Assembly (NCBI RefSeq): GCF_019112545.1
Contig: NW_025064886.1
Location: 1,585,059 to 1,649,058, forward strand
Reading direction: 5' to 3'
Source: Guyanagaster necrorhizus
Lineage: Eukaryota; Basidiomycota; Agaricomycetes; Agaricales; Physalacriaceae
DNA length: 64,000 nucleotides
Position 1 is the stretch's first letter. Each line of letters opens with the position of its first letter. Both the position numbers and the translations under genes were made by a program. Below are positions 44,050-55,795 of the stretch, piece by piece. Below the pieces are notes generated by a model that had not been told where the DNA came from, made no database searches, and worked only from the letters and a program-made list of their open reading frames with translations.

Positions 44050-45620
44050 GTTTGAAAGGAGAGAGATAGTTGAGGTCATTCTGCAAGGCATGGAAGATTC
44101 AGGAGGTTCAGCAGCATGGAGAAGCAGGCTCAGTGGATATGGCAGCAGTGGAAAAAGAACATGTGTGCTTTCACAGCATTATGGTGAAATATGCAATGCA
44201 GGACAGATGGAATATTGATAAATCTGGTCTTGTCATCTTTGCCATCCCAGATCATACCTTGGCATCTGGTCCTATGAGTGGATGGAAACAGGACAAGTTC
44301 CACATCACCATGTGTTTTACTGTGAATGCAGATGAGAGTGAGCAAATGCCAGTTGTTTTCATTGGAAAGTTGAAGCAACTATGGTGTTTCAAAAAAAAGA
44401 GTCCAACAGCAATGAGATTCTATTATTGGAACAACAAGAAGGTCTGAATGATAAGCAAAATATTTACAGAGTGGGTGAAGATGTTTGATTTAAAGATGAA
44501 GAGAGAGATGCAACAGGTTCTGCTGATCTTAGACAACTTTTGAGGGCATTCCATTGCTTATACACCTCATAACACAAAGCTGGAGTTTTTTGAGCCCAAT
44601 CTGACCCCATATGTCCAACCACTAGATACTGGTATTATCCACTGCTTCAAGGCACATTATCGGAATGTCATGTGTATCCATGCACTTGATTTTGATGATC
44701 TTGGAGAGTCTGAGATCTTCAAGCTTGATCTCCTTGAAGCTATAACTATTGCTCATGATGCTTGGACAAATGTCAGCAGTGAAACGATAGCAAACTGCTG
44801 GAAACACACTGGTATAATGTCTGACAATGCACCTGAATCACAGCCCACCACACCATCCAATGATTTCCAAAATGCCTCACTCCTCAAGTCTGCATGGAAT
44901 CTTGTTTGTGACTTTGCCTCAACAGACAAATACACACTTCCAGGGATCAAACAGGCATTGCAGAATCTGCTTGGAAATCAATATGCTGATGCTGACTGGC
45001 ATCCTGCTCTTATGGCTGTTATGAATGCAGAGAATGATGTTGGTAAAGTACTGGAGGCAGTCAATCAGTTGGCTCCTTTATCACAGTCAAAAATGAACAC
45101 ACCTTCCACCCAAATTGCCCCCATTCAACAGCTCCAGACAGCAGAGATCATGTTGAAGGACCATCTTGTCAAATTGAAACAATGAAATTGCATGTTTGGT
45201 CCCATTCCAACCATTGAAGAGATGGTTAGCCCTATTGCAGAAGAGTATACTGAAGATCTTGAGGTGATGCCAACAGATGAGGAGATTGTTGCTGCTGTCA
45301 AGCATGATATTGCAGTAGAAAATGGGGAAATAACTGTCATTGATGATGATGAGGAGGAAGAGGAGGAAGAGGAGGGTGAGGAAGAACAGACCTTAATAAC
45401 TACAAGGGAAGGATTTGAGCTTATTCAAAAGCTGGAGGCATTTTGTGTTTCACAAGGTGACCAGGGTGGATTAGTACCACAGCTGAGGAAGTTCAGAGGA
45501 GCATTATTCAAGGAGATGCATGGAAAGCTGACCCAAAAGCCACTGACAGCATTTTGGGGCAACAACGACATTGTCACATATGTCACATGTCACATCACAT
45601 GCTATTTTGGTTCTGCATAA
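44050..45620 (+). pseudogene. pogo-type DDE transposase, decayed
   Basis: Cuts and pastes the surrounding element. The CENP-B-like HTH end is readable as KIQEVQQHGEAGSVD (about 44090). The DDE_1 core follows: first Asp in WNIDKSGLVIFAI (about 44208; family NxDE has K here), second Asp in LLILDNF followed by a stop and GHS (about 44522), third Asp in FEPNLTPYVQPLDTGIIHCF (about 44590-44650). A helical C-terminus with an acidic tract (about 45335-45390) runs to the stop at 45618-45620. In-frame stops at about 44446, 44540 and 45183 break it. The N-terminal HTH before 44050 is too decayed to read. Confidence 0.8.
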
Positions 45621-46013
45621 ATCTATAAATGCATATGGTTTTGGTGTCTCCCGACCGTATGCATTGTGAGATAGTCAACTGTAGTAGAAAGATGACACCA
45701 CCTCGCAGCTAAGGGTCATGCTTTCATCTTAATTTATCATACTCTCCACATAAGTGCTAACTGCCGCTTGATAGGATCACTAAATATCACAAAATTCAAG
45801 CTCCGGTCCTTACACTACAGCGTCTAAAGATCTGCTCTGTCGGCACTGGATATACACGCCTCGTTGTTCTAATCTTCTCTATCTGACTCATGTTAGATGA
45901 ATCTGGCTATTGCCGGACGCGGCTTGGGTTTTGACCTCAGAACTACACATCCTTCATAGAGAGACTGCGTATAGTATCGTGCTTCTTTTCGCAGTCTTCC
46001 ACGACGATCTCTC

Positions 46014-48072
46014 ATGGCTGACCCGGCCGCCTACGACGATGATGACGACGAGGAAGAGCCATTCGACGTTGAATATTTTGAAGACATGTCGCTCCGGATT
46101 CGAAGTCTCTCCAATGCTATCTGGGTTACCGAGGATCACACGCCTAAACTGGATTCACCTCCAGAGAAGAGGAGTATTTTTCGTGCGTATAGCTGCCTTG
46201 CCACACTTCTCACCAGGGACTCTCGACAGCATCAGCCTGTCGTGGTGACGGGAAACCATATTTTGGGTAGACCAGGGAACAATCCTCTTGTAGAGACGGA
46301 CTCTGCGGTCCCGATTCCTCAGTTCATGACTGCCTTCGTCGTAGTCGATGACCGCTCTCGGTGGTCACAATCGTCTCCGTCGCGCAATGCTATGGACATT
46401 GAGCCACAGTTATCACAGCCGTTGCACCGTGTTATCATCCAGCCTGGCGAATCAGGTCTAGAATATTTTTCGGAGACTACAATGTACGTTTTTTTCTCTC
46501 CAATTTCTTCAACTTCGGGCCGATTAACCAACGCCTGACTTATGTAGATTGACACCCGACATAACGTGCTACGCGGAAGACCTTATGGAAATCATCTTTA
46601 CACTTGCCAATTCAAAAGACTCGGAGCGGCTCCTGAGGGCTTGTCGTTATATCTTCCGACAATGCTGGCCTGACATATTCACTCGTATCTTCGCCTCCGA
46701 ATCTGTGATTCCATTCAATCACTACATCTACAGCAGCTTTGTAAACTTCCTTCGGGCGTGGAAACCCCAACCTGAAGATGAGATGTGTATTATCGGGGAG
46801 ACCGACGGCTGGGAAGCAATCCATAGGAAGAGTCTTCTCGCAAAGCTGCTGCAATCAAAGGACATTGAGAGAGACGAGAATGTTTTCGAAGGACAGGATG
46901 AATATGCATTGACGCTGGAAACAGCGGGAGAATGGTTCTCCATTCTATGCGATATCCTTGAGGCAATCATCGACAGCGCCCTGACGTTCGACGCCGACCG
47001 CAACGCCGACTATGAACTCGACACCTTGATCGAGGGCACGTCGGTTCTGACAGAAATTCTTGACTGCGCAGGGATCCAAAGAATATTAAAAGCACCGTCG
47101 CTAGCTTCGCATCTGATTTCTTGCGAGGGCCAGATGGATACTGAGAGTTTCGAACCTGACAATAGGTCTGGACACAAGAACATAGGTACGTATGGCGTCT
47201 TTTCGTTTCTTCTGAGATACCCCTTTTGAACGAGCATTTCAGATGACGAGAGGCGGGACGATGAGTTACCAGGGGAGCACCTTCTACGCTATCTGCAGAC
47301 TTTGCTCGCCTGGTTTGATTCGTTGGATACCCTCGCTTCCATTGTGGCGGAGCGCGCTGAGAACGAAGGCCTCCCGACACTCCGTATCGTCTATTCTTTC
47401 CAGCCGGCGACTCGCAACATGGATCCGGCGTCGGCAAGACCTCTGCTGATGTACTCTCCAGCGATGTCCATCAGGTTTCTCTTGGAACAAGAGGACTATG
47501 ATCCCTTGACAATGGACGAAAAACCCAGAGTGTGGAGCGAGGAGCAACTACAGGACATACTCGAAGCTGTTGAGAAATTGTTTCCCCAGCCCGGTGACAG
47601 ATACCAGAACTTCATCGGGGGTGTGCATTCGGAGGCGCTGCTAATGGACTACCTCGGTGAAACTATGTGGAGACACTTTGATTGGGATAATACATATGGT
47701 TTCAAGGTCAGGCTGGACTCACGTTTCTTCCAATGAGTCCTTGTTAAATTCTTCCAGGAGTCGAACAGGATCGTTGCCCTTCCATTGCATCACCAAACAT
47801 GTTACTGCTGCAGCTTCCTGTATAGCTTTTTGTTGTGTAAACCAGTGCATCCTATGAACGTTCGGACACGGAGGTTTCCTGGACGTTTGATTCCCTGGAC
47901 ACCCCCTCCGCTTTTGCATAATAGTGACGCATTGAATGCGCTGTATGGTCATTTGTTGGACATGATTGAGACCATTCTGAATTCGGCTGTTAGGTCGAAG
48001 ACACCTACCATGGAGGGGTTCAGGCTCGGGGAAGTCAATCAGTTATTGGGTGGTATCCTGAGGGAGACATGA
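46014..48072 (+). CDS. Uncharacterised protein, second OTT_1508-like deaminase-type candidate
   Basis: Four exons: 46014-46483, 46548-47185, 47243-47706 and 47758-48072, joined in frame by GT-AG introns. Start MADPAAYDDDDDEEEPFDVE is acidic. The middle is helical without a known domain (for example ERLLRACRYIFRQCWPDIFT). Near the C-terminus FIGGVHSEALLMDYLGE is followed, across the last intron, by HHQTCYCCSFLYSF. His-Ser-Glu then C-x2-C about 40 residues later is the metal/catalytic pattern of the deaminase fold, in the same relative place as in the gene at 34531-36082. The two proteins share layout but little obvious sequence. Function is inferred only; the gene structure is well supported. 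Confidence 0.65.
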
Positions 48073-48393
48073 CTTGGGCCGGTGGACTTCGTGTTTGTTC
48101 AATGCATATATGTTGTAGTATAGCATCATAATCTTGTATTCTCTATGAATCTGCGGCTAGTGTTCTTGGTCTTTATATGAGTCTTGATGTTCTGACATCA
48201 ATTCTCCGTCGAGCTCCGGAGAGATTTCTTCGCGAGCGCGGTAGACCGCTAACAAATGGCTAATCAACTTTTTATTTGATGCACATACGACAGCGTTGTT
48301 ATGGAGGTAAAAAGATATCGGATAAGATATCTCTTCTTGAAGATTCTATCGCATGGATCTAGGGATTAAAGTCTACGCACGACTGGGCGGCAT

Positions 48394-49030
48394 CTAATAA
48401 GGAGCAGCGGCAGCTTGGCACTTCGGGGACAGTAAATTAGACCTCGACATCTGGTGAGGAAGAAAGGATACTAACCGCCTTCAGCTGCTCGAGGTACCAT
48501 GTGCATGACGGGAGATCTGCCTTATCCAGGCACTTGGTGAAATCTTTTCGAAAGCCAATCAGATTTGTCCCATCACAGAGATGACGCATATACCTTTCGC
48601 TTGCGCTTCACAGCTCAATCCGCCTGCCTGTTGTTGCTGGACAGGAGCTTGAGCCTGAGTGGGGGCTTCAGCAGCCGCAGCGCTTCCTCCACCGAAAAGC
48701 ATGTTGGAGAGGCCATGGCCGATGGTCGAACCGATGGCTACTGAGCCAGCCGTGGCCGCCATTTGGGCCATCAGTCCTGGCTCCTTAGATGGTGTCGCTG
48801 TCGACGTCGGTGCATGGGGTACATTTGCAGGTGGTGCTGGTGCCCTGGCAGGAGAGGGAGAAGCAAAGGCAGATGCAGGGGCAGCTGCGGTATGGGCACT
48901 TCTGGTCTGTGCTGGAGCAGGTGCAGCTCGGGCTGGACCGGAAGCGCGGGGACGTGATTGACGCTAGAGAAAATGCGTATCCTGAGCAAAGTAAAACAAG
49001 GAAAACGATCAAAAAAAAACTTACAGGCAT
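48394..49030 (-). CDS. MIX17: Mitochondrial twin CX9C protein MIX17 (CHCHD2/CHCHD10 family)
   Basis: Small intermembrane-space protein linked to MICOS and respiration. The first exon encodes only Met-Pro (49030-49025). The second starts RQSRPRASGP and is Ala/Pro-rich, then has the conserved core MAQMAATAGSVAIGSTIGHG and LSNMLFGGGSA. The CHCH domain spans introns: SCEAQAK, DFTKCLDKADLPSCTWYLEQ, LKA, and the last exon CQAAAAPY. Both CX9C pairs are present: C-EAQAKDFTK-C and C-TWYLEQLKA-C. Stop TAG at 48394-48396. Four exons with ~50-60 bp introns. Identification is secure from the conserved central helix and the twin CX9C. Confidence 0.93.
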
Positions 49031-49354
49031 AGTGAACGAGAAACGAGATGGTGGTTAGAAACAAAGCTTTGACGGTGCCGTTCACCAGAAGATGCCGTCC
49101 GGCTCTGCCGAAGTGATTCGCTGAGTAAGCCGTGCGGCGTAATCCTCGGCATTGGATTTTGGACGACCTGTGCATATTCAAAAAGGATCTTAACCAACGA
49201 AACGTCTATTTTTTAATTCGGGATAAGTATGTTGGAAAGAATGAACATATGCACCCTGAATTGATGGCAATTTTTGCTCAATTTTTGTTTTACGAAAAAG
49301 GAAATGGCAAATGTTGTTTGCCGGCATCCCCCTTTCCTCCTTCCTTCACTTGCG

Positions 49355-50589
49355 ATGAACCTACAGCGAATAGGATACAGTTCTTGTCTTACCTACCGAG
49401 CATGGACGCGTCTTCCTCCAGTATCTTTGCCGTATACCCAATACCGGACAATTGTCCGTACCTCGGTTGCAAAGAAGCGAAAGGCCTCCATGAAACAAGC
49501 CCAGAAGGACTATGAAGCAAAAGCAAGAGAACAGCAGAACGACCCGGAATCTGCCATCAATGAACTCGAAAAACTGCGCATCTTTTCCGCCATGAATCCC
49601 CAGTTTGATCCTTGGGCACTCGACGCACCAACTCTCGGTAGGCATCTTCCATTTTCCAGTTTACTCTTCCTGGCTTACGTCGGTTCGCACAAGCAAAGAT
49701 GTCATGATACCATACCGCTTCGCACCATGGCGGCCAGAATACAAGAAGAATCCACTGGAAGCGGGACGGCAATGGTTCAGCAATGTGGAGAACAAAGTCA
49801 AGAACATCCTTTGGTGAGTGCCCTGTCTCTTCAGTCCGACGCAAATTCACCATGATCAAGCATGTGGCAACTAGCTACACACGACAGTTTCCCAGGCCGG
49901 GACATTTCCGCAAAGAACCTATTTGAAAAATTCATCTCCTGGCCGCTACAATCCCTCAAATGCACTTCAACTGCCCCAGGCGATTGGGTCGGCCCTCTGC
50001 GTCAGATTGCGCTGCAGACGTACAAAGATCTCAATGCCGCCACTGCCAAGTACATCGTACCATCCTTACTCTAATGCAATAAGCTCACTTCTCCGCAGGC
50101 GGGACATCAAGCGTGTCAAGCAACTTGCAAATATCAAGTATCGCGATGACGTTATGTCACGCATGAATAAAGCAGACCCCAAACTCACATACATCTGGCG
50201 TTTCCACAAAGAACTGGCTCCTATCAAGATCATATCTATACGCTGTACAGAGGGTCATCTGGGGGCAACTCCTCCCGCGTTTGGGAACCGATTGGTCGTA
50301 CAAGCTCTCGTGAGGCTCGAGACTGAGCAGGTCAGAAGGCATCTTTTTTGAGTTAGCAGCAGTCCCTCATTCTTTCCAGAGCCTTGAAATCTATAATCAA
50401 AAAGGTCTGGCAGTACACCCGCCAGCAGACGGTACGGTGGCCTCTCCGATCGGCGGTACGTCGGTACCCGCAAAACCTCGACGCGTAGTAGAGTACCTCA
50501 CCATTGAAAAGAAGATGTACTATGACACTCCTTGGTACTTTAGAGATCAACTATGGCCGGCACCTGGCGGGAAGGTAGCCATAGCGTAA
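49355..50589 (+). CDS. Mitochondrial ribosome-associated Tim44-like protein (mL45/Mba1 type)
   Basis: Links the mitochondrial large ribosomal subunit to the inner membrane. ATG 49355 opens a basic, hydroxylated, acid-poor leader (MNLQRIGYSSCLTYRAWTRL) that looks like a mitochondrial presequence. Exons then give SMKQAQKDYEAKAREQQND, DVMIPYRFAPWRPEYKKNPL, ATHDSFPGRDISAKNLFEKF, RQIALQTYKDLNAATA and RRDIKRVKQLANIKYRDDVM. The Tim44-like core follows with TYIWRFHKELAPIKIISIRC, RLVVQALVRLETEQ and a C-terminal YLTIEKKMYYDTPWYFRDQL. Stop TAA 50587-50589. At least four short introns. It is 325 bp from divergent MIX17, another nuclear gene for a mitochondrial protein. Confidence 0.88.
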
Positions 50590-50829
50590 TATGCCATTTA
50601 GTTTTCTTAAAACACTTGATTATCCGGGCGATATGGTGGACGTAAATGTAAACCTATTCCTGCGTGCGCACGCGACATCTAGTATCCGGTAAACTGATGA
50701 ATGCATCTGGAAGAGGGCTGTCTGATGTGAGCGAGCTTCCTCGCGAACTCCAGTTCCGCGAGACTAGGATGGCTTCAAGATCCCCAGTTAGCTCTGTCAC
50801 GAATAACGCGGCAGACGCCAGAAAAGGAC

Positions 50830-53035
50830 TTATAAATTCGCAAGGTGTTGTCCCAGCATCGATGCCTCACAAATCTCATCGCAGTCCGAGCAGCGGAAGC
50901 AATTCAAGCCCTCATTGTATATCTGTTGCCACCGTGCGATATCGTTGCCTTCGGCTGTCTCCTTGTCCCGACCCTCGAGCAAAGCAAACTCCGGAGTGGA
51001 GCTGTGGTCCAGCCTGTGGACAAGCTATGAAATAGTTTAGATGAGAATCCTATATATATAATAACATGATATACATACCCCCTGTTGCCATCGCAGCACC
51101 AATCGCCCGAAATCATGACGACCAAGACATTCGAAAAAAAGATGCAAAGTATTCATATGCGTGTAAGTAGCATCTTTTGGGTCAAGGCCGCATGCAATAA
51201 CGATCGTCTGGGCGGCGGCAGAGGCTTGCTTATGGAACCTGAATAGCTTTCGAGACTTGAGCCACGGTAATTCATCGATGTTTTGAGGACAAGAGGCTCG
51301 TTGTCTTCATAACTGTTTGCACTGGTGCACCAAGACCTTGGGATACATTACAGGCTATTCGCATGCAAGACACTGGAACACAGTCGTCGCCAGGTAGAGG
51401 TCCTCCTCATCGACGGCAGTGCGGGTTGCCCGACGCAGCATTGTCAGACACTCAGCCTGTTTTGCAGTGTGCCATTCATGAACAATATTCGACAGTCGGG
51501 TGAACACCGAGGAGAAAGATTCTTCAGTGAGCACCTGATCCAAAGGCGTCGTATCCAAGATTCGCTTGCAGTCCTCCATCGCAGCAAGGGTTACATAGTC
51601 GGGCGCGAACGAAGTCGATGAGGATATGAGATAGCATTTAAGCCTATCCGATAGAATGTCTCGAACTCCATTGCTTCGGTCGGACAGCAGTCATTTGTCC
51701 TTGTGCTTTTGAAGGATATTGACCAGCACAGGCTCCATCCTTGCCCATTCTAAGTTTATCAACACGTCTGGTCAGCAAAATAATGATAATGTGTTGTTAC
51801 AAACCTTTCTGTGTAAGTTTCTCCGACTTCTTAACTAGCTTGTGATCTGCGATGTGACCTGGAGGTAGTCTGGCAAGCTCGTCACCCCAGCCAAGAGTAG
51901 CAAGTCTTCGGTTCACCCTAAGCAAAGAATGTCAGTTGAGTTTTGAACACCATAGTATTGAAGATCCGTATTACTCAGAAAGACGATCCATCATTAAACT
52001 GTCCTTTCGGGCAGTTTCTTGCTCATCTAACTAAACTGTCGCGACGAACACGGACTGAAAGAACGCAACATCGGCTTCAGAATAACACTCTGTTAGAGAT
52101 TGCATACGTCCATATACGCATTCCACTCGTAACGCTTTTCCTTGATCCACTTAGAAATAGCCCTCTGATCCCCATTCAAGGCATCGCATTCTGGACCGAG
52201 ACGCTCCATTGTGGGCAGAAAGTACGTAAAGTGGACACCATCTTTTCATAATCACATGAAGTCTTGGAATTCACTACCCATGGAGGAACGCACCTTCTTT
52301 TTGAACCGGTCGACGTTCAATAAAAGAGATGGAGTGCCGGGCCTGTATGAATTTGCCAAGTCCAGATGTTTTGCTATTGATCAATAGCGCAGACTCGGAA
52401 ACATGACTAGAAATTTTCATACGATCAGCACACATCAATATTGACGTGGTAAACCCTATAGTCTAGAGATGCATTTTTTGTTGTCGTCATCGTCATTGGG
52501 TATGAATGTTTGTTCGAGGCACAATACTACCAAAAATTGTCAATCACAGCCTTCTTCATCAAAAGTCACTCACATTGCAACCCTTTTCAAATACGAAGTC
52601 TATGATCGCGGGCTCGCTCATCGGCGGATACAATTTCGACAAAGGAGCTACATATGAGAACGCGCTCTTCCACAAAGAAAGAACAGAACGACTCATCAGG
52701 AAGTTCCTGAAATGTTTTGTGGTCCTTGACAGACGCAGAAGATCCACAGAACCTAGATACGAAAAAATCTACCACCGATACCCATGATCAGACGGCGCGC
52801 CTCGGCTAGGAGACATGAAGTCGTGCACCTCAAGATAGATTTCGAGTGGCACTTTGGCCAGCTGAGATTTGAAAAACTGGGCCAGACGACCTCGTCTTAT
52901 CTTGGAAAGAGACAGAGAATCTTCTGCTGCCATGGCAGACATAACCTTTCGCGTCTTGCTAGGGCGAGCTGACGTCGACGTGTTCGCATTGTCGCTTGTG
53001 ATTGGCTTATCGTTGATGCGTGTAGATCTCTTCAT
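50830..53035 (-). CDS. F-box protein of the Agaricomycete type, possibly interrupted by a stop
   Basis: Likely a substrate adaptor for an SCF ubiquitin ligase. Start MKRSTRINDKPITSD with a basic linker, then F-box LAKVPLEIYLEVHDFMSP (about 52830) continuing after an intron as VDLLRLSRTTKHFRNFLMSR and SVLSLWKSAFS, MSEPAIIDFVFEKGCN. Later exons read RPGTPSLLLNVDRFKKK, HFTYFLPTMERLGPECDALN, RLATLGWGDELARLPPGHIA, EWARMEPVLVNILQKHKDK, SFSSVFTRLSNIVHEWHTAK and a last exon with CFRCSDCDEICEASMLGQHL ending at TAA 50830-50832. A TGA at 51691-51693 falls in frame after KHKDK and I found no intron that removes it, so this copy may be a recent pseudogene. The junction after FMSP only works in frame with a GC donor. 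Confidence 0.65.
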
Positions 53036-53257
53036 ATCGATTAAACATGTAGAAACATTGCTAGTAAGTAGAGTGCAGATGGTGGTAGCGGTTCAAGTTC
53101 GTTGTTGGTCGCCAAGGTGTTACTAATCTGAGTCTAGCCAGGTCTAGTGTAAGTCACGGTACCGAGATGGTCACCACGTGGACATAATAGGGCCAAATTC
53201 AGATACACCCACCGAAGGAATGATTCCGGTCCGGCACCCGAGATTTAACTATCAACG
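53036..53257. promoter_or_regulatory. Shared divergent promoter region
   Basis: About 220 bp between the start codons of the F-box gene (-) and the phosphoglycerate-mutase-like gene (+). Both promoters must lie here. No specific motif is claimed. Confidence 0.45.
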
Positions 53258-54368
53258 ATGATCATTGTTACCTTTGTGAGTCAGATTTAGTTCGCCATTG
53301 AATCGTATTGACTCATCGAACGCAGATTAGACATGGAGAGTCAACGGATAATCCAGTTAGATTCCTTCTTTCTTTCCAACTTAACCCATCCGACCCGATC
53401 TCGGTAGAGAGCCGTTTGGGGTGGGTGGAAAGATGCCCCACTCTCTGATTTAGGCGCGTTTTTTTTGCTTTCACTATGAAAACAGATGAGATAATTCCAG
53501 ATCTCCAGGTCGCAAGGTTCGTCCCGAGATGACCAACACTCTCTGCCCCCGAAATGTTTATCAAATGTAGCAAGCAAGAGCGCTAGGCGAGCACCTCGCA
53601 TCAACAAAGATCGACGTGATCTATGCCTCTCCCTTACTTCGCGCTCATCATACAGGAATGGCTGTTCAGAATGGACAACCCAAGCCGCCGCCTCTGATCC
53701 TCAACCCCAATCTTCGCGAGCAGCATTTTGGTATCGCCGAAGGGTACTCTTGGTGTTATACATATCCAGATCATATGTCCCTTGATGAATGTTACAAGAC
53801 CGGCATCTTCCCAGCCTTCTTCGACCGCTCCGGTAGATTTCCAGGTGGGGAGAGTATCGATGAACTTGCGGGTCGAGCACATGGAGCCGTCAAGGAATGC
53901 ATCTTCGCTCACCTTACAGAGGAAGATGGGTTTCACATAGCTCTGGCGAGCCATGGATTATGTATCGGAGAACTTGTCCATGCACTGTTAAGTTACGACC
54001 CAGAATCCAATAGAGAGGAGTCATACACTGGATTGATGAACACGGCTTGGACGCGTGCAGTTATCTCTCTTGATGTTTGTATTCCGCTGCGATTTCTGGC
54101 TATATTTTACTTATTCAGGTTTTTTTAAAATAAGCCTTCATACCAGGGACATGTGGATTCCGATAACCCACCGCCGCTCAGAGTCAAGGTCACTCACATT
54201 GCAAAGGAAGATCATCTAAAGAACATAGTGAGTTCTCGGACTTCTCACTCTTCTTTGAACACTACTCACCTAGTACAGGATGAGATTACAGACGTAGATG
54301 GTAATTTTGAAAACGAGAGGAAGACAGAAGCACTAGCATTCTTCGGAGGAGCAGGACATACCAATTAG
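53258..54368 (+). CDS. Phosphoglycerate-mutase-like (histidine phosphatase superfamily) protein, copy B
   Basis: Paralog of the gene at 7053-8168. Exons: 53258-53275, 53326-53355, 53408-53453, 53510-53517, 53571-54074, 54147-54227 and 54279-54368; 777 nt, 258 residues. Catalytic IRHGESTDNP spans exons 1-2, then AVWGGWKDAPLSDL, the 8-nt exon 4 giving GRKQARALGEHLA across its junctions, YASPLLRAHHTGMAV, LREQHFGIAEGYSW, FPGGESIDELAGRA and the second His in ALASHGLCIGELV. C-terminal exons give VKVTHIAKEDHLKN and end FFGGAGHTN. Exon sizes 1-4 (18, 30, 46, 8 nt) equal those of copy A exactly. The intron after exon 3 starts with GC. Catalytic residues are kept, so it may be active. Confidence 0.85.
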
Positions 54369-54649
54369 TCATACAGAGAATGAAATGATGAGTTCTTTTG
54401 CTATTTATGATACGAGGATACAATCGTTTTCTTCTCACGGAGGTGAGAGAAATATCGTTAACTCTTAACATGAATACTATTTTTGCATTCAAGACTCTTT
54501 CACGCCAAGCCTGCTAAGTTTCGCCCTCTCTAAGAAGGAGATTGAGCACCCAGTCTGGAAGAGCTTGTAGCATCAGAAAGCATATGGCCTCAGTTGTAGG
54601 GACCATCCTATCAATACAGGCTTTGATCATCCATCCCCGTCGAAAGGGT
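54369..54649. other. Intergenic region before the repeat block
   Basis: 3' UTR side of the mutase-like gene; no gene or repeat recognised. Confidence 0.4.
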
Positions 54650-55795
54650 GTTACAGCCCGGTGCCTACAGTCCCGTTTCTTACCTTATTTACTCAGACAC
54701 GTTCGTTAGCATAGCCACTGCAGCGCATAGCATATACCCCGCTCCCTTCCGTATTTTAGGGTTTTTTTCCCTAGTTCGACAAATACAGTCTCTATCTCTG
54801 TCATTTGGTTTGAGCTCGCCATGTGAGGTTTTGTCCTTCGTCACCGCTTCCTTATTTTTGACAGCCCATTGACTGTTAACTCTCTGCTTTACTTCTAAAC
54901 TCGTCTAAACTCACATTTTCTTATCTCTCTCTTTCGTCGTACTCTGGAACCGCCCAGCTTGATCACCTGGACCTAATCCGACCTCGACGAAAGCAATCAA
55001 AATGTCGTCGCACCGCTACAACCTCCGTAGTTGTCGTATGACTCTGGTATCTGCTATGCCTGCGTCGGCCGTCAGTCCTTTGATGACTTTAGGCATGTCA
55101 CCCTTCTCCTCTCCTCCTGCTCATCAGGTTCCTCTGCCAGCCTCGCTCTCTGGGAGCTCTCAGACCTCTGATGAGGAGTCTGGTATACAGGCCTTTGAGG
55201 CTGTAAGCCATAGCGAGAGCTGTCGTCATCACTCTGATGGGACCGATAGGCCTCGCAGCATCTCCTCGCAGGAGGTGCTTTCCGATCTTGATGCCGACCT
55301 TGCGGCTCAGGAGGAGAACACCGTGGACATTGATGAGTCCATTGGTTATACCCAGAATTTTGTACCTATGCATAATAGTGTATATTCTGGTACCTCGTAT
55401 ACCTTTTCATATGATGAGACGTCATCTGTGGTTGAGGATGAGGAAGATGAAGAGGCAGTCCCTCAACCTCATAGTAGGGCGGTCCTTCGCCAAAGCAAGA
55501 GCTTTGACTCCTTAAGGCACCGTTTTAATGCAATGGCAAGCAGGGAATTGACTGCTGACGGAACAAGTTCAGGCAGTTCAGATTGTGGAAGACCATATGA
55601 CCACAAAAGAGAAAGAAGTTGTCTCTCGGAGAAAGGAGAGAGCACAGCAGGATTGAGCTCGAGACCATTCTGCATTCCTTGTTCCTGGGCCATCATATTT
55701 GGCCAAGGGGGAGTTTGTTGACCGAAACTTTGAGGTCAATGAGGCTGAGCTGGATATCGAAGCTCAGAAAGCCACATTTGAGTCTGGAATGTGGT
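54650..55795 (+). mobile_element. Truncated LTR-retroelement 5' end (LTR-like leader plus gag-like ORF start)
   Basis: TGTTACAGCCCGGTGCCTAC at 54650 looks like an LTR start. The following ~340 bp have promoter-like AT/pyrimidine-rich sequence and lead to an ORF at 55002-55721 (SSHRYNLRSCRMTLVSAM...), rich in Ser, Glu and Asp with Pro. A short basic RYNLRS start plus a disordered acidic body is common in gag-type first ORFs of fungal gypsy elements, but no gag core or polymerase follows. The copia LTR at 55796-55934 cuts it off. The class is inferred; no matching second LTR is present in the window. Confidence 0.45.

Larger units (their letters stand above)
43299..45681 (+). mobile_element. 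pogo/Tigger-type DNA transposon with perfect 22-bp TIRs
   Basis: The ends 43299-43320 and 45660-45681 are exact reverse complements (CAGTTGACTATCTCAC plus six more bases), each bordered outside by TA (43297-43298, 45682-45683), as expected for the Tc1/mariner/pogo superfamily. Length is 2383 bp. The internal ORF encodes a DDE transposase. Perfect TIRs despite a stop-ridden ORF suggest the ends were mobilised or that decay is recent. Confidence 0.88.

Noticed and set aside
45087..45340. Minus-strand ORFs in the pogo element
   Set aside because: Antisense shadows of the transposase C-terminus.
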